Assembly (NCBI GenBank): GCA_003560455.1
Contig: PWIL01000030.1
Coordinates: forward strand, 1 to 9,083
DNA: 9,083 bases
Origin: Mollicutes bacterium
GTDB lineage: Bacteria > Bacillota_I > Bacilli_A > RF39 > UBA660
Reading direction: 5' to 3'
Below the pieces are notes generated by a model. The model did no database searches. It was not told the DNA's origin and worked only from the letters and a program-made list of their open reading frames with translations. The number at the start of each line of letters is the position of its first letter. The first letter of the stretch is position 1. Of this stretch, positions 1 to 6,145 are shown piece by piece. The translations under genes were made by a program, and so were the position numbers.

Positions 1-457
1 AAATAATCAAAATAATTTAACTGATAAAATTCTTTATCTTGATAATATTCAAGATCCGGGAAATGTTGGAACAATTATTCGTAGTGCTTTGGCTTTTAAT
101 ATTGAAACAATTGTTTTTAATAATTGTTGTGATTTATATAATGATAAAGTTATTAGAGCTAGTAAGGGAGCAATTTTTTATTTAAATTTTGTTGAAGATA
201 ATGATTTAAAAGTTTTGAAAAATTTAGAAAAAGATTATCAAATTATTGGAACTAAAAAAAATAGTAAAGATTTGCTAAAAAATGTTGTAAAAGATTTTAA
301 ATTTGTTATAATAATGGGCAATGAGGGGAGAGGGATTTCCAGTGAAGTGGCAAACTATTGTCATCAATTTATGAAAATTCCGATTAATCCTCTTTGTGAA
401 AGTTTAAATGTTGCCGTAGCAACAGGCATAATTTTATATGAATTAGAACGAGGGTGA
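1..457 (+). CDS. SpoU/TrmH-family RNA 2'-O-methyltransferase, C-terminal part (5' end outside window)
   Basis: This gene enters from the left edge; its frame is open from base 2 and ends at TGA 455-457, leaving 151 codons, so the start lies upstream. The protein shows all three conserved SPOUT/SpoU motifs: LDNIQDPGNVGTIIRSA near the start of the visible part, IIMGNEGRGIS in the middle, and ESLNVAVATGIILYE at the end. Together they form the trefoil-knot S-adenosylmethionine site. Members methylate the ribose 2'-O of a nucleotide in rRNA or tRNA. The missing part would hold the N-terminal substrate-binding domain. It resembles YsgA-type TrmH proteins more than RlmB, because a separate, better RlmB candidate lies at 3941. 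The target nucleotide cannot be told. Only 4 bp separate its stop from the rimM start, so the two are probably co-transcribed. Confidence 0.9.
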   Translation, partial: NNQNNLTDKILYLDNIQDPGNVGTIIRSALAFNIETIVFNNCCDLYNDKVIRASKGAIFYLNFVEDNDLKVLKNLEKDYQIIGTKKNSKDLLKNVVKDFKFVIIMGNEGRGISSEVANYCHQFMKIPINPLCESLNVAVATGIILYELERG

Positions 458-461
458 AGCA

Positions 462-947
462 ATGATTTGTGTTGGTGAAATTATTAATACTCATGGTTTA
501 AAAGGTGAGGTAAAGGTTAATTCAAAATTTCGTTATAAAGATAAAGTTTTCCAACCAAAGAAGAATTTGTTTATTGAGGATGTTGAATCACCAGTTGTTA
601 TAAAAAAACGCCGCTATCATAAAAATAATGATTTATTATTATTTGAAAAACACGAAGATATTAACGATGTTTTAATTTATAAAGGTTCAAAAATATTTGT
701 TCCAAGAGAAGCTTTACCAAAAGATATTATTTTAGTAGAAGATTTAATTGGTTTTATAGTTAAATATCAAGCTAAAGAAATAGGTCAAATTAAGCATTTT
801 TTTAATAATAAAGCGCATGATGTTTTAATTATTGAAGGAAATCAACAACATTACTTACCATATGTTAATGATTTAATCAAAAAAATAGATTTAGAGAAAA
901 AAATAGTTTTTGTAAATGAAATTGAGGGGATTTTTGATGAAAATTGA
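462..947 (+). CDS. rimM: 16S rRNA processing/ribosome maturation factor RimM
   Basis: RimM binds ribosomal protein S19 and helps mature the 3' (head) domain of the 30S subunit. The 161-aa product is slightly short for the family (about 165-180). It begins with the family signature ICVGEIINTHGLKGEVKV, the start of the N-terminal beta-barrel domain (about residues 1-85). The second half (about 93-161, from LVEDLIGFIV) has the PRC-barrel pattern, including the AHDVLII and HYLPYVNDLI stretches. The start ATG follows a GAGGGTGA ribosome-binding site overlapping the previous stop codon. The 3' end overlaps trmD by 11 bp. This adjacency is the normal order in Bacillota and many other bacteria and supports the call. 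Confidence 0.95.
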   Translation: MICVGEIINTHGLKGEVKVNSKFRYKDKVFQPKKNLFIEDVESPVVIKKRRYHKNNDLLLFEKHEDINDVLIYKGSKIFVPREALPKDIILVEDLIGFIVKYQAKEIGQIKHFFNNKAHDVLIIEGNQQHYLPYVNDLIKKIDLEKKIVFVNEIEGIFDEN

Positions 948-1623
948 TGTTTTAACCCTTTTTCCAGATATGTTTTTGGAAGTATTTGAACATTCAATTA
1001 TTAAAAAAGCTCAATCCTTAAAAAAAGTGGAAATTCAAGTTCATAATTTTAGAGATTATGCATTTGATAAACATCAGCAAGTTGATGATTATCAAGTTGG
1101 CGGCGGACCAGGAATGGTTTTAAAACCCGAGCCAATTTATCTAGCAGTTGAAGCATTAAGAAAATTAGAAACTAAAGTAATTTTATTAACGCCACAAGGT
1201 CAATTATATGACCAAAAACGAGCTTATGATTTAGCTAAAGAAAAACATTTAATTATTATTTGTGGTCATTACGAAGGTTTTGATGAACGAATTTTAGATT
1301 TAGTTGATTATGAAATTTCAATTGGTGATTATGTATTAACTGGTGGTGAAATTCCAGCAATGGTCTTGGTTGATAGTGTTGTGCGGTTATTACCAGGAGT
1401 TATTCAAGAAGAATCACATTTAACAGATTCATTTACAGATGGATTGCTTGATTATCCAGTGTATACTAAACCAATTGACTTTCGCGGCATGAAAGTGCCA
1501 GAAATATTATTGTCTGGGCATCATCAAAAAATAGCTACTTGGCGACGGGAAAAACAAATCGAAAAAACAAAACAAAAAAGACCAGATTTATGGGAAAAGA
1601 GGCGAATAGATGAAAAAATTTAA
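937..1623 (+). CDS. trmD: tRNA (guanine-37-N1)-methyltransferase TrmD
   Basis: TrmD makes m1G37 next to the anticodon, using S-adenosylmethionine, and prevents +1 frameshifting. The 228-aa protein has normal family length. It opens with MKIDVLTLFPDMF. Other hallmarks are GGGPGMVLKPEPI (55-67), the cofactor-knot segments LTPQGQ (84-89), GHYEGFDERI (110-119) and SIGDYVLTGGE (128-138), and GLLDYPVYTKP. Asp164 in the TDSF stretch lines up with the catalytic Asp169 described for Haemophilus TrmD, and Arg150 with its Arg154. An ATG at 916 would add seven residues, but ATG 937 is preferred: AGGGG at 925-929 sits just upstream, and the family N-terminus begins there. The start lies inside rimM and the end overlaps the next gene by 14 bp, so translation is probably coupled. 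Confidence 0.96.
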   Translation: MKIDVLTLFPDMFLEVFEHSIIKKAQSLKKVEIQVHNFRDYAFDKHQQVDDYQVGGGPGMVLKPEPIYLAVEALRKLETKVILLTPQGQLYDQKRAYDLAKEKHLIIICGHYEGFDERILDLVDYEISIGDYVLTGGEIPAMVLVDSVVRLLPGVIQEESHLTDSFTDGLLDYPVYTKPIDFRGMKVPEILLSGHHQKIATWRREKQIEKTKQKRPDLWEKRRIDEKI

Positions 1624-2044
1624 ATTAATTAAGCAAGAAAATTTAAAAGCGTATACAGATTTAAATCATATTATAGGTTATGAAGTAAGACCTAAATTAG
1701 ATTCGGCTCATAATACGATCAAAATAAAAAAGTTAGTTTTATTTGATCGGCAATTAGTAAAATTAGTCCTAGAAAAAAAAGTTCAAAAAAAGTTAGATTT
1801 TTATATCGAAAATTTGTTTTTAACAATTGAAGAAGAAGATGAAGAACCAGTTCGTAAAGCACTTGATGATATTGAACGTTTCCGAACTATTTTAGTAAAT
1901 CGTTATTATATGTTTCTTGATGAAAATTATTATGAACTTTTGTTAAAAAAATTAAATAATTTATATGGTAAATTACAAGAAAAACGAATGTTATTTGTTG
2001 AAAAAGATAATAAAATGGTTGAATCAACAAAAAAATCCAGATAA
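1610..2044 (+). CDS. Conserved-looking hypothetical protein, 144 aa, charged and helical
   Basis: I do not recognise this family. The protein is 144 aa, very rich in Lys, Glu, Leu and Asp, with no signal peptide or membrane segment, so it is probably cytoplasmic. Residues about 1-60 look beta/alpha mixed. An acidic patch (IEEEDEE, about 80-86) is followed by a long, probably helical stretch rich in Tyr and Leu (about 88-130, including RYYMFLDENYYELLLKK), which could form a coiled coil. The C-terminus is basic. The start ATG has a GAGGCG site at 1599-1604 and overlaps the trmD end by 14 bp, which strongly supports expression with rimM and trmD. It is the last gene before the rplS promoter. Position suggests a link to tRNA or ribosome function, but that is guilt by association only. 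Confidence 0.75.
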   Translation: MKKFKLIKQENLKAYTDLNHIIGYEVRPKLDSAHNTIKIKKLVLFDRQLVKLVLEKKVQKKLDFYIENLFLTIEEEDEEPVRKALDDIERFRTILVNRYYMFLDENYYELLLKKLNNLYGKLQEKRMLFVEKDNKMVESTKKSR

Positions 2045-2047
2045 AAG

Positions 2048-2076
2048 TAGAAATTTTTTTAAATATATGATAAAAT
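2048..2076 (+). promoter_or_regulatory. Probable sigma-A promoter for rplS
   Basis: TAGAAA (2048-2053) and TAAAAT (2071-2076) match four and five of six positions of the -35 and -10 consensus, with a 17-bp spacer. The predicted transcription start, about 7 bp after the -10 box, is near 2083, exactly where the leader hairpin begins. This is the only sizeable non-coding gap in the left part of the window. In AT-rich DNA such matches arise by chance, so the support is mainly positional. Confidence 0.5.
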
Positions 2077-2081
2077 TACCT

Positions 2082-2120
2082 ATGTGTGATCCGCTGGTTA
2101 TAAATTAATGATCATAACAT
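2082..2120 (+). promoter_or_regulatory. Structured 5' leader of rplS, possible L19 autoregulatory element
   Basis: ATGT (2082-2085) pairs with ACAT (2117-2120), G2086 with U2115, and TGATC (2087-2091) with GATCA (2110-2114). This gives a ten-pair stem with one bulged A at 2116 and an 18-nt loop starting CGCTGG. It sits between the predicted transcription start and the AAAGGAG ribosome-binding site (2127-2132). A short leader in front of rplS is a known class of ribosomal-protein autoregulatory RNA in low-GC Gram-positives. Whether this one matches that family's consensus I cannot verify by eye. Confidence 0.5.
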
Positions 2121-2141
2121 TTATAAAAGGAGTGTGCAGTC

Positions 2142-2480
2142 GTGAATTTAGTAGACAAAATAACTAAAAGCCAAATTAAACCAGATGTTCCTGAATTTCG
2201 AGTTGGTGATACTGTTAAAGTTGGCGTGCGGGTAATTGAAGGAAAAAGAGAAAGAATTCAGTATTTTGAAGGAATTGTCATTGCTATTAAGAATAGTGGT
2301 GTAGCCAAAAACTTTACTGTTCGTTCAGTAACAAGCGGTGTTGGTGTTGAACGTATTTTCCCAATTAATTCGCCAAAAGTAGAAACAATTGAAGTAATTC
2401 GTAAAGGAAAAGTTCGTCGGGCAAAATTAAATTATTTACGGGATATGGTTAAGCAAGTTAAAATTAAAGAAAGAAAATAA
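2142..2480 (+). CDS. rplS: 50S ribosomal protein L19
   Basis: L19 sits at the 30S-50S interface and contributes to an intersubunit bridge. The 112-aa protein has typical length and matches the family end to end: PEFRVGDTVKVGVRVIEGKR in the N-terminal third, QYFEGIVIAIKNSG, the VRSVTSGVGVERIFPINSP block (about 61-79), and a basic tail with RKGKVRRAKLNYLRD. Translation starts at GTG 2142, eight to nine bases after a strong AAAGGAG site (2127-2132). No ATG fits better. It has its own promoter and leader, so it is probably separately controlled from rimM-trmD although syntenic with them. A weak hairpin begins at its stop codon, and lepB follows after 36 bp. Confidence 0.98.
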   Translation: MNLVDKITKSQIKPDVPEFRVGDTVKVGVRVIEGKRERIQYFEGIVIAIKNSGVAKNFTVRSVTSGVGVERIFPINSPKVETIEVIRKGKVRRAKLNYLRDMVKQVKIKERK

Positions 2481-2500
2481 GGACCTTTTGGTCTTCTTTT
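2480..2500 (+). terminator. Weak terminator/attenuator-like hairpin after rplS
   Basis: AGGACC (2480-2485), a TTTT loop, and GGTCTT (2490-2495) form six pairs including one G-U, followed by CTTTT. It is too short to be a confident terminator. No room is left for a new promoter before the lepB ribosome-binding site at 2504. It may partly reduce transcription from the highly expressed rplS into lepB, or act as an mRNA 3' end. Confidence 0.4.
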
Positions 2501-2516
2501 CATAAGGAGGCGTTTG

Positions 2517-3059
2517 ATGCAAGAAAATGAAGTAAATTCAGAAGTAACAAAAACTAGTCGTTTTAACGATAATTATAAAGAAGTAGTTGGTTTTGTAGCA
2601 ATTGTCTTTTTTGTCATTTTTCTGCGTCTTTTTTTAGTTACACCAGCTGTAATTAATGGTGAATCAATGCAACCTAATTTAGAAGATGGGGAGATTGTTT
2701 TGTTATTTAAACTAAATCAAGAGATTGAACGATTTGATATTATTGTTCACCAAGAAAAAAATAGTCGACTGGTAAAAAGAGTAATTGGCTTACCGGGTGA
2801 ACATGTGGCTTATATTGATAATAAATTGTATATTGATGGTGAACAAGTAGCAGAACCCTTTTTGCCCAGTCAAACAGAAGATTTTAAATTAGAAGAATTA
2901 TATTATGATATTATTCCCGAAGATTATTATTTTGTACTTGGTGATAATCGGAATTTTTCAAGAGATAGTCGAACAATTGGTTTAATTCATCATGATAATG
3001 TTATGGGCAAGAGTGGTGTTAGATTATATCCGTTATCAAAAATAGGAAGAATTGAATAA
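2517..3059 (+). CDS. lepB: Signal peptidase I (type I leader peptidase)
   Basis: This membrane-bound serine protease removes signal peptides from exported proteins on the outer face of the membrane. The 180-aa protein has one N-terminal membrane anchor (about residues 23-41, VVGFVAIVFFVIFLRLFLV). The catalytic Ser50 lies in the GESMQPNLEDGE box and the catalytic Lys87 in LVKRVIGLPGE. The C-terminal GDNR (142-145) and SRDSR (148-152) boxes are intact. The single anchor and length fit the Gram-positive Sip type. The start chosen is ATG 2517, six bases after AAGGAGG (2504-2510). A TTG at 2514 is possible but closer to that site than usual. It lies 36 bp after rplS with no promoter visible between, so it is probably transcribed from the rplS promoter. 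A terminator hairpin overlaps its last codons. Confidence 0.96.
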   Translation: MQENEVNSEVTKTSRFNDNYKEVVGFVAIVFFVIFLRLFLVTPAVINGESMQPNLEDGEIVLLFKLNQEIERFDIIVHQEKNSRLVKRVIGLPGEHVAYIDNKLYIDGEQVAEPFLPSQTEDFKLEELYYDIIPEDYYFVLGDNRNFSRDSRTIGLIHHDNVMGKSGVRLYPLSKIGRIE

Positions 3060-3071
3060 TTCTTTTTTTTT
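3047..3071 (+). terminator. Rho-independent terminator ending the rplS-lepB unit
   Basis: AAGAATT (3047-3053), a GAAT loop, and AATTCTT (3058-3064) form a perfect seven-pair stem followed by seven T. The stem overlaps the last codons and stop of lepB. It is GC-poor, but shape and position, immediately before a new -10 box, fit a terminator. Confidence 0.65.
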
Positions 3072-3079
3072 ATGATTTG

Positions 3080-3088
3080 TGATATAAT
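3080..3088 (+). promoter_or_regulatory. Extended -10 promoter for the rbgA operon
   Basis: TGATATAAT is a perfect extended -10 (TGn followed by TATAAT at 3083-3088). No good -35 box is seen at the right distance, which extended -10 promoters can tolerate. Transcription would begin near 3095, where the GGAG ribosome-binding site (3095-3098) of rbgA starts, giving a leader of only about ten bases. Confidence 0.65.
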
Positions 3089-3104
3089 TCTTTTGGAGTG
3101 AATT

Positions 3105-3944
3105 ATGAGTAATATTAATTGGTATCCGGGTCATATGGCAAAAACTAAAAGGCAAATAAAAGAAAACCTCAAATATGTTGATGTTGTTTTTGAAGTGCTT
3201 GATGCCCGAATTCCTTTTTCATCTAAATTAACCGAAAACTTTTTTGACCAAAAAAAAACAATTTTAATTTTTGCAAAATATGATCTTTGTAATCAAAAAG
3301 AAACAAATAAATGGTTAGAATATTATCAAAAACAAAATTATCATGTTATTGGGATTGATTTAGTTAATGATAATTTAAAAAATCTTTTAAATAAAACTAA
3401 AGAAATAATGGCCGATAAATTCAAACAACAAGAAAAAAAAGGTATGTTGAAAAGAAAAACCAGAATTATGGTTATTGGTGCACCGAATGTTGGTAAATCA
3501 ACCTTAATAAATCGGTTAGTTAAGAAAAAAGCAACTAATGTGGGCAATCGCCCGGGGGTAACTAAAAACTTAAATTGGATTCGGGTAAATCAAGAAATGG
3601 AATTATTAGATACACCAGGCATTCTACAGCCCAAAATTGATAATCAAGAAACTGCATTAAATTTAGCAAGTTTTACGACTATTAAAGAAGAAGTTTTGCC
3701 AAAAGATGAAGTAGCCTTCCATATTATTAATAAATTAATAAAACATTATCCTTTAGTATTAAAAGAAAGATATCAAGTTAGTGGCGAAGAACCTTTAAAA
3801 ATAATTGAACAAATTGCGGATAAAAGAGGTTGTTTGGGAAAAAATAAAGAAATTAATGAAGAAAAAGTATATCAAATTATTATCAATGATGTAAAAACTG
3901 GAAAAATAAAAAACATTACTTTTGATATTAAGGAGCAAAAATGA
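3105..3944 (+). CDS. rbgA: Ribosome biogenesis GTPase RbgA (YlqF)
   Basis: RbgA is a circularly permuted GTPase needed for late 50S assembly, including incorporation of L16. The 279-aa protein is close to the Bacillus length. It begins with the family signature NWYPGHMAKTKRQI; His10 corresponds to the catalytic His9 of the Bacillus protein. The permuted order is visible: the G4 position (57-60) comes first, then G1 GAPNVGKS (125-132), G2 Thr153 in RPGVT, and G3 DTPG (169-172). The C-terminal RNA-binding helical domain ends with KRGCLGKN. G4 reads AKYD instead of NKxD, so the guanine-contacting Asn is replaced by Ala, which is odd. The start has GGAG six bases upstream, and the stop overlaps rlmB by 4 bp (ATGA). 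It follows its own promoter. Confidence 0.95.
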   Translation: MSNINWYPGHMAKTKRQIKENLKYVDVVFEVLDARIPFSSKLTENFFDQKKTILIFAKYDLCNQKETNKWLEYYQKQNYHVIGIDLVNDNLKNLLNKTKEIMADKFKQQEKKGMLKRKTRIMVIGAPNVGKSTLINRLVKKKATNVGNRPGVTKNLNWIRVNQEMELLDTPGILQPKIDNQETALNLASFTTIKEEVLPKDEVAFHIINKLIKHYPLVLKERYQVSGEEPLKIIEQIADKRGCLGKNKEINEEKVYQIIINDVKTGKIKNITFDIKEQK

Positions 3945-4636
3945 TAGTTAGTGGAAAAAATAGTTGTCGCTTAGTTTTAGAAAAAAATTTAAAAATAAAA
4001 AAAGCTTATCTTTGGCAAGAATTTCGGGACCAATTTTTTATTTCTCCTTTAGAAAAAAGAAATATTTTGATTAATTTTGTTGATAAAACAACTTTAAATG
4101 AACTTGTTAATAAAAATCATCAAGGTATAATTTTAGATATTGCTGATTATGAATATGCAACTTTAAACTCATTAATAAAAGAAAATTCATTTATAATAAT
4201 TTTAGATCACCTAAACGATCCCCATAACTTTGGGGCGATTAGTCGGACAGCTGAAGCATTTGGCGTTGATGGCATCATTATTCCCAAAGATCGTGGTGTA
4301 TTAGTTAATGACACAGTTATTCGAACGAGTGCTGGGGCGATTTTAAATTTAAATGTTGCTAAAGTAACTAATTTAGTGCGAACCATTTCTTTATTAAAAG
4401 AAAAGGGGTTTTGGATTATTGGCGCTGATCTAGAAGGAAGTATATTTACAGAAATTGATTACAGTGGTAAAATAGCATTGGTTATTGGGAGTGAAGATCG
4501 GGGAATGAGTCGTTTGGTCAAAGAAAATTGTGACTTTATTGCGAAAATTCCGATGGTAGGCCAAATCAATAGTTTAAATGCTTCAGTTGCGGCTGGAATT
4601 ATGATTCAAGAGGCGGTGCAAAGGAGGCAAAAATAA
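3941..4636 (+). CDS. rlmB: 23S rRNA (guanosine-2'-O)-methyltransferase RlmB-like (TrmH family)
   Basis: RlmB methylates the ribose of G2251 in the 23S peptidyl-transferase P loop in E. coli. The 231-aa protein is slightly short for the family. An N-terminal L30e-like RNA-binding domain (about 1-70) opens with VSGKNSCRLVLE and ends with NHQGIILDI, typical of RlmB. The SPOUT catalytic domain follows, with LDHLNDPHNFGAISRTAEA (88-106, Arg102 being the conserved Arg), LVIGSEDRGMS (180-190) and INSLNASVAAGI (209-220). The start has AAGGAG (3930-3935) and overlaps the rbgA stop. The gene after it encodes a SigH-type factor, matching the rlmB-yacP-sigH order of Bacillota with yacP absent. That context favours RlmB over other TrmH paralogues, although the exact target base is not proven. 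Confidence 0.9.
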   Translation: MIVSGKNSCRLVLEKNLKIKKAYLWQEFRDQFFISPLEKRNILINFVDKTTLNELVNKNHQGIILDIADYEYATLNSLIKENSFIIILDHLNDPHNFGAISRTAEAFGVDGIIIPKDRGVLVNDTVIRTSAGAILNLNVAKVTNLVRTISLLKEKGFWIIGADLEGSIFTEIDYSGKIALVIGSEDRGMSRLVKENCDFIAKIPMVGQINSLNASVAAGIMIQEAVQRRQK

Positions 4637-5244
4637 TGAAATATCGTGATTATAACGACAATGAACTATTGGATTATATTGCGGAAAATAACGAAGAAGC
4701 AAATGAAATTTTGTATGAAAAATATCGGCCATTAATTACGAGCGTTGCCAATAAAATGTCTACTAGTTGTAAACAAACAGGAATTGATATAAATGACTTA
4801 ATTCAAGAAGGAATGCTTGGTTTAAATCAAGCAATTAAACACTATTCTGAACAAAAAGAAGCTTCTTTTTTTACCTTTGCAAAGACTTGTATTGAAAGAA
4901 GAATGCTTAGTTTAGTAATTGCTTCAAAAAGACAAAAAAACAGAATATTAAATGACTCATTGTCATTAGATATTGCAACCGAAACAGGTGAAAATTTAAA
5001 CTTAGAAGATTTATTGGGTAGTGAAAAGGACGAGCCCTACCAACAGTTAATTGCCTCGGAGACTGAAAAAGAAATTATTGAAAATATGCAAAAGAATTTA
5101 ACTGAATTGGAAAAAAAAGTGTTTTCATTGAAAATAAGTGGTTTTGATTATGTTGAAATAGGAACTATTTTAAACAAACCACCAAAATCAATTGATAATG
5201 CTTTGCAACGAATAAAACGTAAAATTAAGAAAGTGGGGGACTAG
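4636..5244 (+). CDS. sigH: RNA polymerase sigma-70 family factor, SigH (sigma-30) type
   Basis: This is an alternative sigma factor of 202 aa. Region 2 (about 25-103) contains the core-binding DINDLIQEGMLGLNQAIKHY stretch and the -10-recognition FFTFAKTCIERRMLSLVIAS helix. A linker carries SLSLDIA. Region 4 (about 155-200) is a helix-turn-helix ending KSIDNALQRIKRKIKK, which is nearly the hallmark of Bacillus SigH. In Bacillota SigH directs early sporulation and/or competence genes; its regulon here is unknown. The start ATG overlaps the rlmB stop by one base (TAATG), and a strong AAGGAGG (4621-4627) lies inside the rlmB end. Together with rlmB it recalls the cysS-rlmB-yacP-sigH island. No anti-sigma gene is adjacent. 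Confidence 0.88.
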   Translation: MKYRDYNDNELLDYIAENNEEANEILYEKYRPLITSVANKMSTSCKQTGIDINDLIQEGMLGLNQAIKHYSEQKEASFFTFAKTCIERRMLSLVIASKRQKNRILNDSLSLDIATETGENLNLEDLLGSEKDEPYQQLIASETEKEIIENMQKNLTELEKKVFSLKISGFDYVEIGTILNKPPKSIDNALQRIKRKIKKVGD

Positions 5245-5245
5245 G

Positions 5246-6145
5246 ATGTTAAAAGTTGAAAATGTTGTTAAATATTATGGTGATTTTTTAGCAGTTGATG
5301 ATCTTTCATTTACGGTCAAGCGTGGTGAAATTTTTGGATTACTGGGTGTTAATGGCTCTGGTAAAACAACTACTTTTCGGATGATTATGGGTTTGTTAGA
5401 TTTTCAAGCTGGTAAAATTACGCTAGATGATAAAAAAATTGATTATTCTATGACAAATAAAATTGGTTTTTTAACTGAAGAAAGAAGTTTATTAACTAAA
5501 CTAACAGTTAAAGAACAATTTATTTTTTATGGTGTTTTAAAAGGAATGACCGAAGAAAAAATAATTGAAAATGGCAAAGCATTATTAAAAAAATTCGGTA
5601 TTTCTGAATATTGGGAGCGTAAAATAAAAGAATTATCAAAAGGAAATCAACAAAAAATTCAATTTATTACAGCGATTATTCATCAACCAGAATTATTAAT
5701 TTTAGATGAACCTTTTTCCGGTTTAGACCCATTAAATGCGGAATTATTTCAAAAAGAAATTTTAGAAATGGCGAAAAATGGTTGTATGATTATTTTTTCA
5801 ACTCATCGAATGGAACATGTTGAATTATTTTGTAAAAAAATTGTCATTATTCAAGATGGTCGGGAAGTTTTGGGTGGCGAAATTCGAAAAATTAAAAATG
5901 ATTATCGTCGGAAAAATATTTTTATTCAAGGAGCAGGCATTACTAAAGAAGAATTAAGTGTGATTGATGGTGTGGTTAATGTAAGAAAAGTCAAGGGTGA
6001 TTTTGAAGTTAAGATAAAAGACAATAGTTATGTTGATAATGTTTTTGATCAGGTAAAAGATCGAAAAATAACTAAATTTTTAGTTGATGAACCAAGTTTA
6101 AATGAGATTTTTGTGGCGAAGGTAGGTGAGAAATATGGGGAGTAA
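5246..6145 (+). CDS. ABC-2 type transporter, ATP-binding protein (NatA/YhaQ-like)
   Basis: This is the cytoplasmic ATPase of an exporter-type ABC system; the substrate cannot be told. The 299-aa protein carries Walker A GVNGSGKT (34-41) and the signature LSKGNQQKI (130-138). Walker B and D-loop read LLILDEPFSGLDP (150-162), and the H-loop is STHRME with His187. The Q-loop position reads FLTEER (75-80), a Glu-type variant that I associate with the NatA/YhaQ subgroup. A C-terminal extension (about 215-299, ending VDEPSLNEIFVAKVGE) is the accessory domain usual in that group. It starts 1 bp after the sigH stop, with a GGGGGA site at 5235-5240, and overlaps the permease gene by 11 bp. The pair is plainly a two-gene transporter. 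Confidence 0.93.
   Translation: MLKVENVVKYYGDFLAVDDLSFTVKRGEIFGLLGVNGSGKTTTFRMIMGLLDFQAGKITLDDKKIDYSMTNKIGFLTEERSLLTKLTVKEQFIFYGVLKGMTEEKIIENGKALLKKFGISEYWERKIKELSKGNQQKIQFITAIIHQPELLILDEPFSGLDPLNAELFQKEILEMAKNGCMIIFSTHRMEHVELFCKKIVIIQDGREVLGGEIRKIKNDYRRKNIFIQGAGITKEELSVIDGVVNVRKVKGDFEVKIKDNSYVDNVFDQVKDRKITKFLVDEPSLNEIFVAKVGEKYGE

Noticed and set aside
916..937. Longer TrmD starting at ATG 916
   Set aside because: It would swallow the AGGGG site serving ATG 937 and add seven residues before the conserved MKIDVLTLFPD start.
2029..2060. A-run and T-run that could pair as a terminator before rplS
   Set aside because: The stem would be A-T only (AAAAAAAT with ATTTTTTT) with a 16-base loop. This is expected by chance at such AT content and is too weak to call.
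3341..3547. Minus-strand open frame of 68 codons
   Set aside because: It lies wholly inside rbgA across its G1 motif, has no ribosome-binding site, and looks like the antisense of a strongly supported gene.
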